Shown: positions 1 to 6,343 of the stretch, in pieces
Layout: each line of letters starts with the position of its first letter
Position numbering within the stretch: position 1 is the stretch's first letter
DNA from: Chitinivibrionales bacterium
GTDB taxonomy: Bacteria; Fibrobacterota; Chitinivibrionia; Chitinivibrionales; WJKA01
Direction of reading: 5' to 3'
Length of the DNA stretch: 8,478 nt
Assembly: GCA_014729375.1 (NCBI GenBank)
Contig: WJKA01000322.1
Location: forward strand, 1-8,478
The notes under the pieces: model-generated
The model's input: only the letters and a program-made list of their open reading frames with translations
What the model was told of the DNA's origin: nothing
Databases searched by the model: none
Made by a program: the position numbers and the translations under genes

Positions 1-168
1 CAGGATTTTCATTCCCTCGCCTTCCGGGGCTTTCCTGAGCACCTCGGTGGTCTGCGTTGCAAGAAACCCTTTGATAGCTTTTTTTACATTCAACATTTTT
101 GCCAATCCTCCTGCAATAATGAGTGCGACAACTACAACAATGATACTAACAATATTTTTTGTATTCAT
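1..168 (-). CDS. Partial small membrane-anchored protein, function unknown
   Basis: An open frame of 56 codons runs from an ATG at 168 to the left window edge, so the C-terminus is missing. The product begins MNTKNIVSIIVVVVALIIAG, a short positively charged start followed by a hydrophobic stretch of about 16-18 residues, then a polar region containing LNVKKAIKGFL. This looks like an N-terminal membrane anchor or uncleaved signal. The start at 168 is preferred because GGAGAG (181-176) sits 7 bases upstream; an in-frame ATG at 183 has no clear ribosome binding site. The gene lies 60 bp after the kinase stop codon on the same strand, so it may be the next operon member. I do not recognise a family from this fragment. 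Confidence 0.6.
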   Translation of the reverse strand, partial: MNTKNIVSIIVVVVALIIAGGLAKMLNVKKAIKGFLATQTTEVLRKAPEGEGMKIL

Positions 169-193
169 TTTTTTTCTCTCCATTCTGCAGTTC

Positions 194-224
194 GTTCTGA
201 CTGAAAGGTAATGTCGTTCAGAAC
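194..224. repeat. Inverted repeat between kinase gene and next gene
   Basis: GTTCTGA (194-200) pairs perfectly with TCAGAAC (218-224) across a 17-base loop, in the 60-bp gap after the kinase gene. No run of T follows on the minus strand, so it is a poor intrinsic terminator. It could be an mRNA processing or attenuation element, or chance. Confidence 0.25.
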
Positions 225-228
225 CGGA

Positions 229-960
229 TCAGTATCGGTAATTCGAGTATTTATAATACTGTATTTTTCTGTCTATTGATGCTTTGTTAAGGATAATTCC
301 AATTATTTTTTTCTTGACTGCCGGGAATTCATCGACTTTTTTATTTAAATCGATGATATTGGTGGCGCCTGCTTTTGCGATGACCACATAGCGTGAGAAA
401 AGGTCATGGACCACGACAGCATCGGTTACCGCGCCAACCGGCGGGGAATCGAATATCACCAGCTCAAATTTGGCAGAAATATGCCTCTTGAATTCGCGGA
501 ATCGTTTCGAAGTAAGCAGCTCTGATGGATTTGGAACATTCTGCCCTGATGTTACAACTGTCAAGTTTGGAACATGGGTTTTCTGAAGCAGCACATTCAC
601 ACTCTGATCGGTAACCGGAACATCGCTCGAGAGAAAATCCGACAGCCCGGGATTTTTATTGAGCACGAAGGAATTATGCAGTACCCCGCGCCTCATATCA
701 CCGTCAATAAGGACCGTAGTGAGGTCCTGCTGCGCCATGGTTATCGCTACGTTTGATGAAATAGTTGACTTTCCTACCTCCATATCGAGGCTGGTGAACA
801 CGACACTTTTATCTTCGCATTCGTGAAGTGCAAGTATAATTTTCGTTCTGAGCGATCGAAACAGCTCATTAATATAATCCGGCGTATAGCTTGCAGTGAT
901 AAGCTTGTCGTCGATCTGGCGTTTTTTTCTGACCGTTCCGGCCTGATTTTCATTTGTCAT
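229..960 (-). CDS. Stand-alone BY-kinase (CpsD/CapB/Wzc C-terminal type tyrosine autokinase)
   Basis: This 243-aa protein matches the cytoplasmic bacterial tyrosine kinases that control polysaccharide chain length by cycles of autophosphorylation. Visible landmarks in order: an ExxRxxR oligomerisation motif (E32, R35, R38 in NELFRSLRT); a Walker A region ending GKST (63-66); Walker A' VLIDGDMRR (83-91); the family signature NPGLSDFL (103-110); Walker B VIFDSPP (168-174, Asp171); and a C-terminal tail YYKYSNYRY with five tyrosines (235, 236, 238, 241, 243), the expected phosphorylation cluster. The P-loop is odd: SLDMEVGKST where the family usually has SxxPGEGKST. The gene starts 15 bp after the Wzz-type gene, which supplies the membrane partner. 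The ATG at 960 has only a weak upstream AGAAG. Function is well supported; full catalytic activity is less certain because of the P-loop. Confidence 0.9.
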   Translation of the reverse strand: MTNENQAGTVRKKRQIDDKLITASYTPDYINELFRSLRTKIILALHECEDKSVVFTSLDMEVGKSTISSNVAITMAQQDLTTVLIDGDMRRGVLHNSFVLNKNPGLSDFLSSDVPVTDQSVNVLLQKTHVPNLTVVTSGQNVPNPSELLTSKRFREFKRHISAKFELVIFDSPPVGAVTDAVVVHDLFSRYVVIAKAGATNIIDLNKKVDEFPAVKKKIIGIILNKASIDRKIQYYKYSNYRY

Positions 961-975
961 AGCTTCTGGTACTTT

Positions 976-2628
976 TTATTGTGTCTGTTTTTCGGATCCA
1001 ATAACCGGAATACATTCAAGGACGGTCATATCGGTCATTTTTTTCAGTTCGAACTCAGTCCGTGCAGTTTTGTCGATCATGTCGGCCAGAATAGCCGGGC
1101 CAAGTGCCACGGCGAGTCCGGTGCCCATGCCGATACCAAGAAACTGAAGCACCATCATCATTTTTGACGGCGCGAGTGGGGGGACGGCATAATCCATCAC
1201 AAAAACATCGGCAACCTCGGCTGCATCAGCAACCTTGGCTTCATTGTAGCGCGTCAGAATCGTCGAGTAAAGCTCTGAGTCAATCGCCTGTTTGCCCTGC
1301 AATTCGGCCAGTTGTCGCTCCTGCCCCGGGAGGCTGTGAAGCCGCCCGGCAAGTCTTCGCGCATTCGCCTTCTGCCGGCTTGTTTCCTCCTTTACATCAG
1401 AAACATATTTGTTCAGTACCTGAAAAGCCTGGATCCCGATCTCTTCGATCCTCCTCCGGTTCTCCTGGACCAGGGGATGACTCCGTGCATAGTTCTGCGC
1501 AAGCTCTTCCTGCTCGGCCTGAAGTTCGTTGAGTTCGGAGCGGAGCACTGTTGCCTGGGTGCTGTTCCGTGTCGCGAGAAACAGCAGGATTTCGTTGACA
1601 ACCTGGGTCCTGTTTTGCCCTGCAGAGGTCGAATAATAAGTCTGGAGCCGCTCTGCTTCTTTCAAATCAAAATCGACAGTTGCACTGCTCGCTTCAAGTT
1701 CCATCATTTCCGCTACTGTCTGCTGCGCGCCGAGATCAAGGCCGACTCTGGGATTTTCTGCAAGAAACGATCGCACCTCTCCCTCGGAAACTTCCAATTG
1801 CTCGTTTGCACGCGCCAACTGCTTTTCAAGCACCCGTAACGCTTCCTTGGTCCGGCGTTTCCTGATACTGAGGTTCTGCTCGACATACAGATCGGCGATC
1901 GTATTTGCCGTTTCGGTAATCAGCGGATAATCCCGCCCCTCCAGCGTAACCGTGATATGGTCCCGGCCCCGTCTCGGATCAGGCCCCTGCATGGTCATCA
2001 TCTTGAGGACAGCATCGACACTCCGCCGTGTTGACGACACATAAAAATCCAGATCATACGGAGCTTTCAGAAAACTATTCGAAAAGCGAATGTACATACC
2101 CGGAAGGGACAGTTCTCTGAGCGCGGCAAGTGTTCCGCTCTGTATAATTTTATCGTTAATATTCAGGTTTTCGTTTGTATAGGCAATAATGAATTTCTGT
2201 CCGTTTTCCCTGCTGATTCGGAGGTAATATTTTCCTATTGCCGCAGAGCTGTCGGCATAGCATGAATCGAACACAGCGGAACGTTCTTTATCTTTTACCC
2301 GCAATCGCAGCGATAGTTTATCCACAACAAGCCGCAAAAAATTACGGCTTCGCAGCATCTCAACCTTGCTGCCGTCCATCTGATAAAACTCTTCAACCGG
2401 ACTGTACGCCGATGGATTATCCATACCGATAAGCACGGTGGCCTGCAGCTCGGGCTTGAGCGGCATAAACGCAAAGATTGCTGCAGTGGCAATAAGCGCA
2501 GTGACCGGGCCGGCAATAAGAATAAACCATTTCCACCGCCACAGTAGATCAAGATAATGCCTGATATAATGACCGACATCAAGCTCTTTCAGGGATGTCT
2601 GCTGTGGCCTTCTAACGGGCTGCTGCAT
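976..2628 (-). CDS. Wzz/GNVR-type polysaccharide co-polymerase (chain-length determinant)
   Basis: The 550-aa product has the layout of polysaccharide co-polymerases of the Wzc/CapA class. It has a cytoplasmic N-terminus, a first membrane segment (about 33-55, following the WRWKW motif), a long periplasmic region with coiled coil (about 245-430), the GNVR-like stretch beginning LPGQERQLAELQ (433-444) with YSTILTRYNEAK (454-465) and PPLAPSK near 483, and a second membrane segment (about 491-513). A short cytoplasmic tail (DKTARTEFELKKMTDMTVLE) resembles the segment that contacts and activates the kinase in two-protein systems. The kinase itself is the next gene, so this is a split Wzc. I place the start at 2628, where GGAGG lies 6 bases upstream; an ATG 11 codons earlier (2661) has no ribosome binding site. 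The gene overlaps the OPX gene by 17 bp, suggesting translational coupling. Confidence 0.9.
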   Translation of the reverse strand: MQQPVRRPQQTSLKELDVGHYIRHYLDLLWRWKWFILIAGPVTALIATAAIFAFMPLKPELQATVLIGMDNPSAYSPVEEFYQMDGSKVEMLRSRNFLRLVVDKLSLRLRVKDKERSAVFDSCYADSSAAIGKYYLRISRENGQKFIIAYTNENLNINDKIIQSGTLAALRELSLPGMYIRFSNSFLKAPYDLDFYVSSTRRSVDAVLKMMTMQGPDPRRGRDHITVTLEGRDYPLITETANTIADLYVEQNLSIRKRRTKEALRVLEKQLARANEQLEVSEGEVRSFLAENPRVGLDLGAQQTVAEMMELEASSATVDFDLKEAERLQTYYSTSAGQNRTQVVNEILLFLATRNSTQATVLRSELNELQAEQEELAQNYARSHPLVQENRRRIEEIGIQAFQVLNKYVSDVKEETSRQKANARRLAGRLHSLPGQERQLAELQGKQAIDSELYSTILTRYNEAKVADAAEVADVFVMDYAVPPLAPSKMMMVLQFLGIGMGTGLAVALGPAILADMIDKTARTEFELKKMTDMTVLECIPVIGSEKQTQ

Positions 2629-3367
2629 CTCTCGCCTCCCGCTCCTCCTGGTAGCTCTCATACAACAGATAGGTAGTAATCGAGCTCGTTATCGTTGTTG
2701 CGGTAAAACTCAGCAGCGGAAGAACATCCTGCAGGAAAATATCCCACCCGCGCCGAACCGGCAGCGAGCTTACCCGCAACTGGTCTCCCGATTCGAACCC
2801 GATATCTCTCAATGATTCTCCGGATTGGTAATACGGCACCAGGTCCTTGCTGATAATCGCACCGTCGCGCTCCCATTTCAGTTTCGAAACACCATCTTCC
2901 CGCTGCGTTCCTCCGGCAAGCTGGACCAGGTTCCAGACGCTTGCACGCGGATCGATATAGAAAAGTCCTGGTTCATAGAACCCGCCGAGACAACTTGCCC
3001 GGATCAACGGACGGACCTGCACATTCGGATGCCGGAGATAATCTATATAGGCTTCTTTCAGCATTTCTTCCACCTCAGTCTCTGTTCGTCCGGAAACAGG
3101 CACCATTCCTATTACCGGCAAATCAACACATCCCTTGCTGTCAATAAGGTAAATACCGTTGGGAAATACACCGGTATCCGGATACACCATTATCCGCAAG
3201 GCATCACCAGGTTTGAACAGCGGATAGAGCGTGCAGGTTTCATCGCCTGTCTTGCGTGCGGATTGTTTTGAGCTGTCGGGGCCCTGGGCATTGCCGTTTG
3301 CAGCCAGGCAGGCAGCCATCAGCAATCCAACAAGGGTGCATGCGGCAGACGGATTTGTATTTTTCAT
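2612..3367 (-). CDS. OPX/Wza-like polysaccharide export protein
   Basis: The 251-aa product carries a signal sequence, then a poly-export domain (about 50-120: FKPGDALRIMVYPD, DLPVIGMVPVSGRTETEV, HPNVQVRP), then an SLBB-like domain (about 123-153: GGFYEPGLFYIDP, NLVQLAGG). A second beta-rich segment ends GDQLRVSSLP, and a hydrophobic C-terminal helix spans about 213-236. In this family the protein forms or docks to the outer-membrane export channel. It is shorter than E. coli Wza (379 aa), consistent with fewer SLBB domains. The signal could be lipoprotein type (LLMAAC, Cys20, with Met at -3, an imperfect lipobox) or signal peptidase I type (GNA before Gln28). The start at 3367 has AAGGAG 7 bases upstream; a further ATG at 3388 is weaker. 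It lies 34 bp after the STAS gene. Confidence 0.88.
   Translation of the reverse strand: MKNTNPSAACTLVGLLMAACLAANGNAQGPDSSKQSARKTGDETCTLYPLFKPGDALRIMVYPDTGVFPNGIYLIDSKGCVDLPVIGMVPVSGRTETEVEEMLKEAYIDYLRHPNVQVRPLIRASCLGGFYEPGLFYIDPRASVWNLVQLAGGTQREDGVSKLKWERDGAIISKDLVPYYQSGESLRDIGFESGDQLRVSSLPVRRGWDIFLQDVLPLLSFTATTITSSITTYLLYESYQEEREARDAAAR
2635..2639 (-). promoter_or_regulatory. Ribosome binding site fixing the co-polymerase start
   Basis: GGAGG reads on the minus strand 6 bases before the ATG at 2628. It lies inside the 3' end of the OPX gene, and it decides between two in-frame ATG codons (2628 against 2661). Confidence 0.75.
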
Positions 3368-3374
3368 TATTTCA

Positions 3375-3380
3375 CTCCTT
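3375..3380 (-). promoter_or_regulatory. Ribosome binding site fixing the OPX start
   Basis: AAGGAG reads on the minus strand 7 bases before the ATG at 3367. It supports a start at MKNTN and not the in-frame ATG seven codons upstream, and it gives a more normal signal peptide. Confidence 0.75.
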
Positions 3381-3401
3381 ATATTCATCTTTTTCCCCGC
3401 C

Positions 3402-4379
3402 TCAGCAGGAGCGATAAAACCGTTTTTGCCTGCTTAATGAGTGAAGGTTCATATCGCGAAGTACAAAATATAATTTTATCAGCCCGATTTTGCAGTATCC
3501 ATACTCTTTGCTCATTAGCATTTTCTGAATGTGCTTGATTTTTTGCGGGCCATTTTCGGCAATAATTCTTTGGCATCGTTCGTGAACCGGCATATTTCTG
3601 ATATCTTTTTCACCGGCATTCACCCCGCCAGCCACCTCTGGTACCGGCTGATTGGTTGCTGTTTTCTGTTTTATTGACCGAATGCCTTCGCTTACCGACC
3701 CAACTGCATTGAGTATTTTATCAAACTGGAGCAGCCTGTATGTTGCATCTACATTTTTGTTCATGGCACACAGAACAAGACGTCCGCCGACCGCCTCTCG
3801 CCGCTTATTTTCCGCAGCTATAATGCCCCATCCCGCGCTGCTCATGTATTCGAGTTTGCTCATGTCAAGGACAAGCAAAAAATATCCTTTGTCGTAAAGG
3901 ATATCAAACGCTTTTTGCAATTGTACCGAACTGCTTTGATCGATATGTCCTCCGAGACGGACTGAACAGATCGGAACGGCCTGATCAACAATCCAGAAAA
4001 CCGCTGCCATGTCCTGAGTTGAGGCCAGCAGATCTCCGCCCGGGGATGAAAGCGTTTCAGTCGCGCTTTCTGCGGACTTCTGTGATGGAGCTATGACGGT
4101 CGCCCGGACAGACCGTTGCGTCTCCGGTACGGGATTTTCCGGAACATCACCGGCCAATGCCGCGTTTTCCGGAATATTTGACGGATGCTCATTTGCATTC
4201 TCTGAAAGCGCGTTTTTCAAATTGACCCACTTTTCGTCCAGAAGCACATGTCCGCGCTCAACATGGCCGGCAAAGGTCTTTCTTTTCTCAAGCAAGTCTT
4301 TATGATGCACCCAACGGCCGGTATCATCCAGGACCATGCCGCGGATAACTTTTTCATGGATTGACGCTAAAACACTCAT
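3402..4379 (-). CDS. STAS-domain protein with unrecognised C-terminal domain
   Basis: The 325-aa product has three parts. Residues about 1-57 carry two Trp motifs, GMVLDDTGRWV (14-24) and GHVLLDEKWV (43-52). A polar linker rich in Asn, Pro and Ser follows. Residues about 125-237 are a STAS (anti-sigma antagonist-like) domain with LVLDMSKLEYMSSAGWGI; Ser181 aligns with the phosphorylated serine of SpoIIAA-type proteins, though the usual preceding Asp is Ser. Residues 263-325 form a basic domain (SKEYGYCKIG, RDMNL) shared with the C-terminus of the FHA-STAS protein encoded at 6344-7573. STAS domains usually act as protein-binding switches controlled by a kinase/phosphatase pair, but none is in this window. 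Its place between the TPR-like and OPX genes points to regulating or localising polysaccharide export. The ATG at 4379 lacks a clear ribosome binding site, so the start is uncertain. Confidence 0.82.
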   Translation of the reverse strand: MSVLASIHEKVIRGMVLDDTGRWVHHKDLLEKRKTFAGHVERGHVLLDEKWVNLKNALSENANEHPSNIPENAALAGDVPENPVPETQRSVRATVIAPSQKSAESATETLSSPGGDLLASTQDMAAVFWIVDQAVPICSVRLGGHIDQSSSVQLQKAFDILYDKGYFLLVLDMSKLEYMSSAGWGIIAAENKRREAVGGRLVLCAMNKNVDATYRLLQFDKILNAVGSVSEGIRSIKQKTATNQPVPEVAGGVNAGEKDIRNMPVHERCQRIIAENGPQKIKHIQKMLMSKEYGYCKIGLIKLYFVLRDMNLHSLSRQKRFYRSC

Positions 4380-4382
4380 TGT

Positions 4383-4404
4383 GATTTCAGATTCAGGATT
4401 TCAG
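4383..4404. repeat. Direct repeat just upstream of the STAS gene
   Basis: GATTTCAG occurs at 4383-4390 and again at 4397-4404, with ATTCAG between them, so the block is a near-triplicate. It lies immediately before the STAS start codon, where a ribosome binding site would be expected. It could be a protein- or RNA-binding site, or simple sequence duplication. Confidence 0.4.
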
Positions 4405-4437
4405 GCCCCGGGCTTGTAGAGCCCCCCAAGATTGCTT

Positions 4438-4848
4438 TTATTTCTCCCCGCTGTTTTCGAGACTGTCTGCTTTCTGAGAAAGACTCCAGCGCATTTCAAG
4501 CGCTTCTTCGGATAATTTTCTGATTGTCTGCGAACTTCTGTTCAGGCGCCTGTCAATTTGCCGGAACTTATACAACCCCAGCCCGCCTGCGGCCAACAGA
4601 CCGGCGAAATTGATAACAAGAAGGACCACGACAACCGGTCCCGCACCGCGTGATTTAACTTTCAGCTTTCTGGCGACCTCCGATGCGCCTACTTTCTCAA
4701 GCTGGATTGCAGCATAGGCACATTCATTTGAATCGGGAAAATTGTTGACAATATCTTTGTATATTACACATGCTTCCCCGACTTTGTTCTGTTCATACTG
4801 GAGATTGTATGCCCGGGAGTATAATTCCAATGGAGATTCCGACATCAT
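4438..4848 (-). CDS. TPR-like, single-pass membrane, coiled-coil protein
   Basis: The 136-aa product begins with about one and a half TPR-like helical hairpins (8-55), including the pattern AcviYKDIVNNFPDSNECAYAA that is typical of TPR units. A basic stretch (KLKVKSRGAG, 61-70) precedes a hydrophobic membrane segment (about 71-93, PVVVVLLVINFAGLLAAGGL). A charged helix likely to form a coiled coil follows (about 96-130). There is no signal peptide, so the TPR part is probably cytoplasmic and the coiled coil periplasmic, with the basic residues on the inside. The start overlaps the previous gene's stop by 4 bp (ATGA). A second ATG at 4845 has better spacing from AAGG, so either could be used. 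I do not recognise a named family. By context it may be a membrane scaffold for the export or STAS proteins. Confidence 0.72.
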   Translation of the reverse strand: MMSESPLELYSRAYNLQYEQNKVGEACVIYKDIVNNFPDSNECAYAAIQLEKVGASEVARKLKVKSRGAGPVVVVLLVINFAGLLAAGGLGLYKFRQIDRRLNRSSQTIRKLSEEALEMRWSLSQKADSLENSGEK

Positions 4849-6119
4849 TTGCCTTTCTTTAATGAATCTTTGGAAACGAATACCGTTGAAGCGATATCCT
4901 GGTTGTGGTGAGGTCTCTGGTATGATTCTTTATCTTTCTCCGGCTCTGATCCGGACAGGTTGATAACAATATCATCGGATGCTCTGACAACATTCGGCTT
5001 CTCCTTTGCGGATTGCGTGTTTTCCCGGTTGCCTCCGCTTGTTTCCTTTGCCTGAAGGTCCTCAAGCGAAACATATGCCGTAGCCTCTGAATCATTCTGG
5101 ATTCCGGATGGACGTTTCATTTCAACGGTTTCCGAAATTGACCGGATTATCCGGGTATTGGTCGGATCGTTTTCCTGAGCATTGAAAACGACTTCATCTT
5201 TTGTACCAGCGCGTCCGGTCTTTGTATGGTCAACGAGTTCCTGCTCCCGTATGAAATCGGTGCGTGTCAGGTCCTCGACAGGCACGCCCCGCGTGTGCTT
5301 ACGACTTCCCGTTCGTGCCTCAGGCGAGTTGATCAGTACCGTACCATCTTCATCCACGACAATTGACTGTTGCCGCGGCACAGCGGTAACTTTTTCGTTC
5401 CGGGAATCCGGCGGTGTTGTTCCGGCAGACCCGCTGTTTTGCAAAAATTGCCGCACCATAGCAAATTGTTCCCCTGTTTCGCGCAGCATTTTCACTTGTT
5501 CATCACATACCGATCTCATTTCCCCGTACCGGTCTTTCACGGCCTGTTCCATGCGGTACCAGGCATCTTCGAATGCCTGTCGTACGCTCACCCGCGCAAT
5601 TGCGCGTTTCCGTGACGAGCCGCATTGAATGCGGTATTCTACCGACCGGCAGTCACCCGTACGGACAGGATACTTTTCGCGCTGCACAAGACGCTGCATA
5701 TCACCGCCGTTTTCGCCGTTCAGGACCACCGACGGACCCTCTGCAAGGTCCCACGTGTCAACTATGTGGCGGTTAATGTCAAGCAGGTCCGGACCATTTA
5801 CATACAAGACGCCGACTGAAATTACCTCCGGACAACAGGCAAGAAAATTCGAACCGGTAACCGGCGTGTCCGGCCCGCTGTTTTGTATCTGCTGTATTTT
5901 TTCGACATACTCATCCGGCCGGCAGACTTCGTATTTCAGTGCATAAACCGCTTTGAGCGAATTCAGATACTCCGCTATTTCCTGTGCATGCCTTTCAAAC
6001 TGCGGCAGCAGCGAAGAATACCCGTCTTTTGCAGAAGCGTCCACATAATGTACTGAGTGCGCCGGCGCATGCTGTCCGGCGGAACCCGCTTTATTCTCAG
6101 GCCTTTGCATAATATCCAT
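4845..6119 (-). CDS. Unrecognised cytoplasmic protein with repeated Thr motifs; first gene of the operon
   Basis: The 424-aa product has no signal peptide or membrane segment. Residues about 35-230 look folded and partly helical (FERHAQEIAEYLNSLKAVYA, then FEDAWYRMEQAVKDRYGEM and further helices), with Cys at 66, 95, 96, 157, 166 and 205. Residues about 231-424 are polar and probably disordered, with spaced short motifs: DGTVLIN (Thr260), EATAYVS (Thr347), STVFVS (Thr412), and related DEVVFNA and DDIVINL. The threonine motifs share a hydrophobic residue at +3, a feature preferred by some FHA domains, and an FHA protein is encoded divergently. The start at 6119 is chosen because AGAAGG (6131-6126) lies 6 bases upstream; the open frame extends to 6305, but that part would read through the promoter region. 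The stop overlaps the next gene by 4 bp. I do not recognise a family. Confidence 0.72.
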   Translation of the reverse strand: MDIMQRPENKAGSAGQHAPAHSVHYVDASAKDGYSSLLPQFERHAQEIAEYLNSLKAVYALKYEVCRPDEYVEKIQQIQNSGPDTPVTGSNFLACCPEVISVGVLYVNGPDLLDINRHIVDTWDLAEGPSVVLNGENGGDMQRLVQREKYPVRTGDCRSVEYRIQCGSSRKRAIARVSVRQAFEDAWYRMEQAVKDRYGEMRSVCDEQVKMLRETGEQFAMVRQFLQNSGSAGTTPPDSRNEKVTAVPRQQSIVVDEDGTVLINSPEARTGSRKHTRGVPVEDLTRTDFIREQELVDHTKTGRAGTKDEVVFNAQENDPTNTRIIRSISETVEMKRPSGIQNDSEATAYVSLEDLQAKETSGGNRENTQSAKEKPNVVRASDDIVINLSGSEPEKDKESYQRPHHNQDIASTVFVSKDSLKKGK

Positions 6120-6125
6120 ACCATG

Positions 6126-6131
6126 CCTTCT
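6126..6131 (-). promoter_or_regulatory. Ribosome binding site fixing the start of the first operon gene
   Basis: AGAAGG reads on the minus strand 6 bases before the ATG at 6119. It supports starting there and not at 6305, which would add 62 residues encoded within AT-rich intergenic sequence. Confidence 0.65.
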
Positions 6132-6187
6132 TTCGCAAGTATCCGCGAACCCCGTCCGGTTTATCTCATCCTCCGCGGTACACGGCA

Positions 6188-6203
6188 AATTTCCACTGAA
6201 ATT
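6188..6203. repeat. Short dyad near the predicted operon transcription start
   Basis: AATTTC (6188-6193) and GAAATT (6198-6203) form a perfect inverted repeat with a 4-base centre. It falls just downstream of the predicted -10 box of the minus-strand promoter, where a repressor operator could sit. It is short and could be chance. Confidence 0.25.
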
Positions 6204-6213
6204 CCGATATTTA

Positions 6214-6242
6214 AGTATACAACATGCATTACAGGTGCTCAA
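6214..6242 (-). promoter_or_regulatory. Predicted promoter of the export operon
   Basis: On the minus strand, TTGAGC (6242-6237) and TATACT (6219-6214) are separated by 17 bases. They match the sigma-70 consensus at 4/6 and 5/6. Transcription would start near 6207, giving a leader of about 87 bases before the ATG at 6119. It sits in the AT-rich divergent intergenic region, where an operon promoter is expected. Confidence 0.5.
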
Positions 6243-6279
6243 AATATATAATATTGTATTGGGTATATTCATAAATAGT

Positions 6280-6308
6280 TTGCTTATCCATCCGCCCCAT
6301 AACATAAT
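6280..6308 (+). promoter_or_regulatory. Predicted promoter of the FHA-STAS gene
   Basis: TTGCTT (6280-6285) and CATAAT (6303-6308) are separated by 17 bases and match the sigma-70 consensus at 3/6 and 5/6. The start would fall near 6315, about 29 bases before the ATG at 6344. A perfect TATAAT at 6247-6252 is an alternative -10 box, but has no convincing -35 box. Confidence 0.38.
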
Positions 6309-6343
6309 TTTAATGAAACAGGCAGTTGGTAGAGGAATATAGC

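Noticed and set aside
5182..5628. Long plus-strand open frames inside the minus-strand operon, such as 5182-5628, 1312-1839 and 2825-3271
   Set aside because: They lie opposite genes with recognisable domains or good start signals, have no ribosome binding site context that I can support, and their products resemble no family.
6058..6069. A perfect 12-bp palindrome, TGCGCCGGCGCA
   Set aside because: It lies inside the coding sequence of the 424-aa protein, is made of GC-rich codons, and has no partner copy that I can find in the window.
6247..6252. A perfect TATAAT as the -10 box of the FHA-STAS gene
   Set aside because: No sequence resembling TTGACA lies 16-18 bases upstream, and the start would be about 90 bases from the ATG; the pair at 6280-6308 fits better, though weakly.
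6120..6305. An upstream extension of the 424-aa protein to an ATG at 6305
   Set aside because: The added 62 residues run through AT-rich sequence carrying both predicted promoters, and a good ribosome binding site precedes the ATG at 6119.
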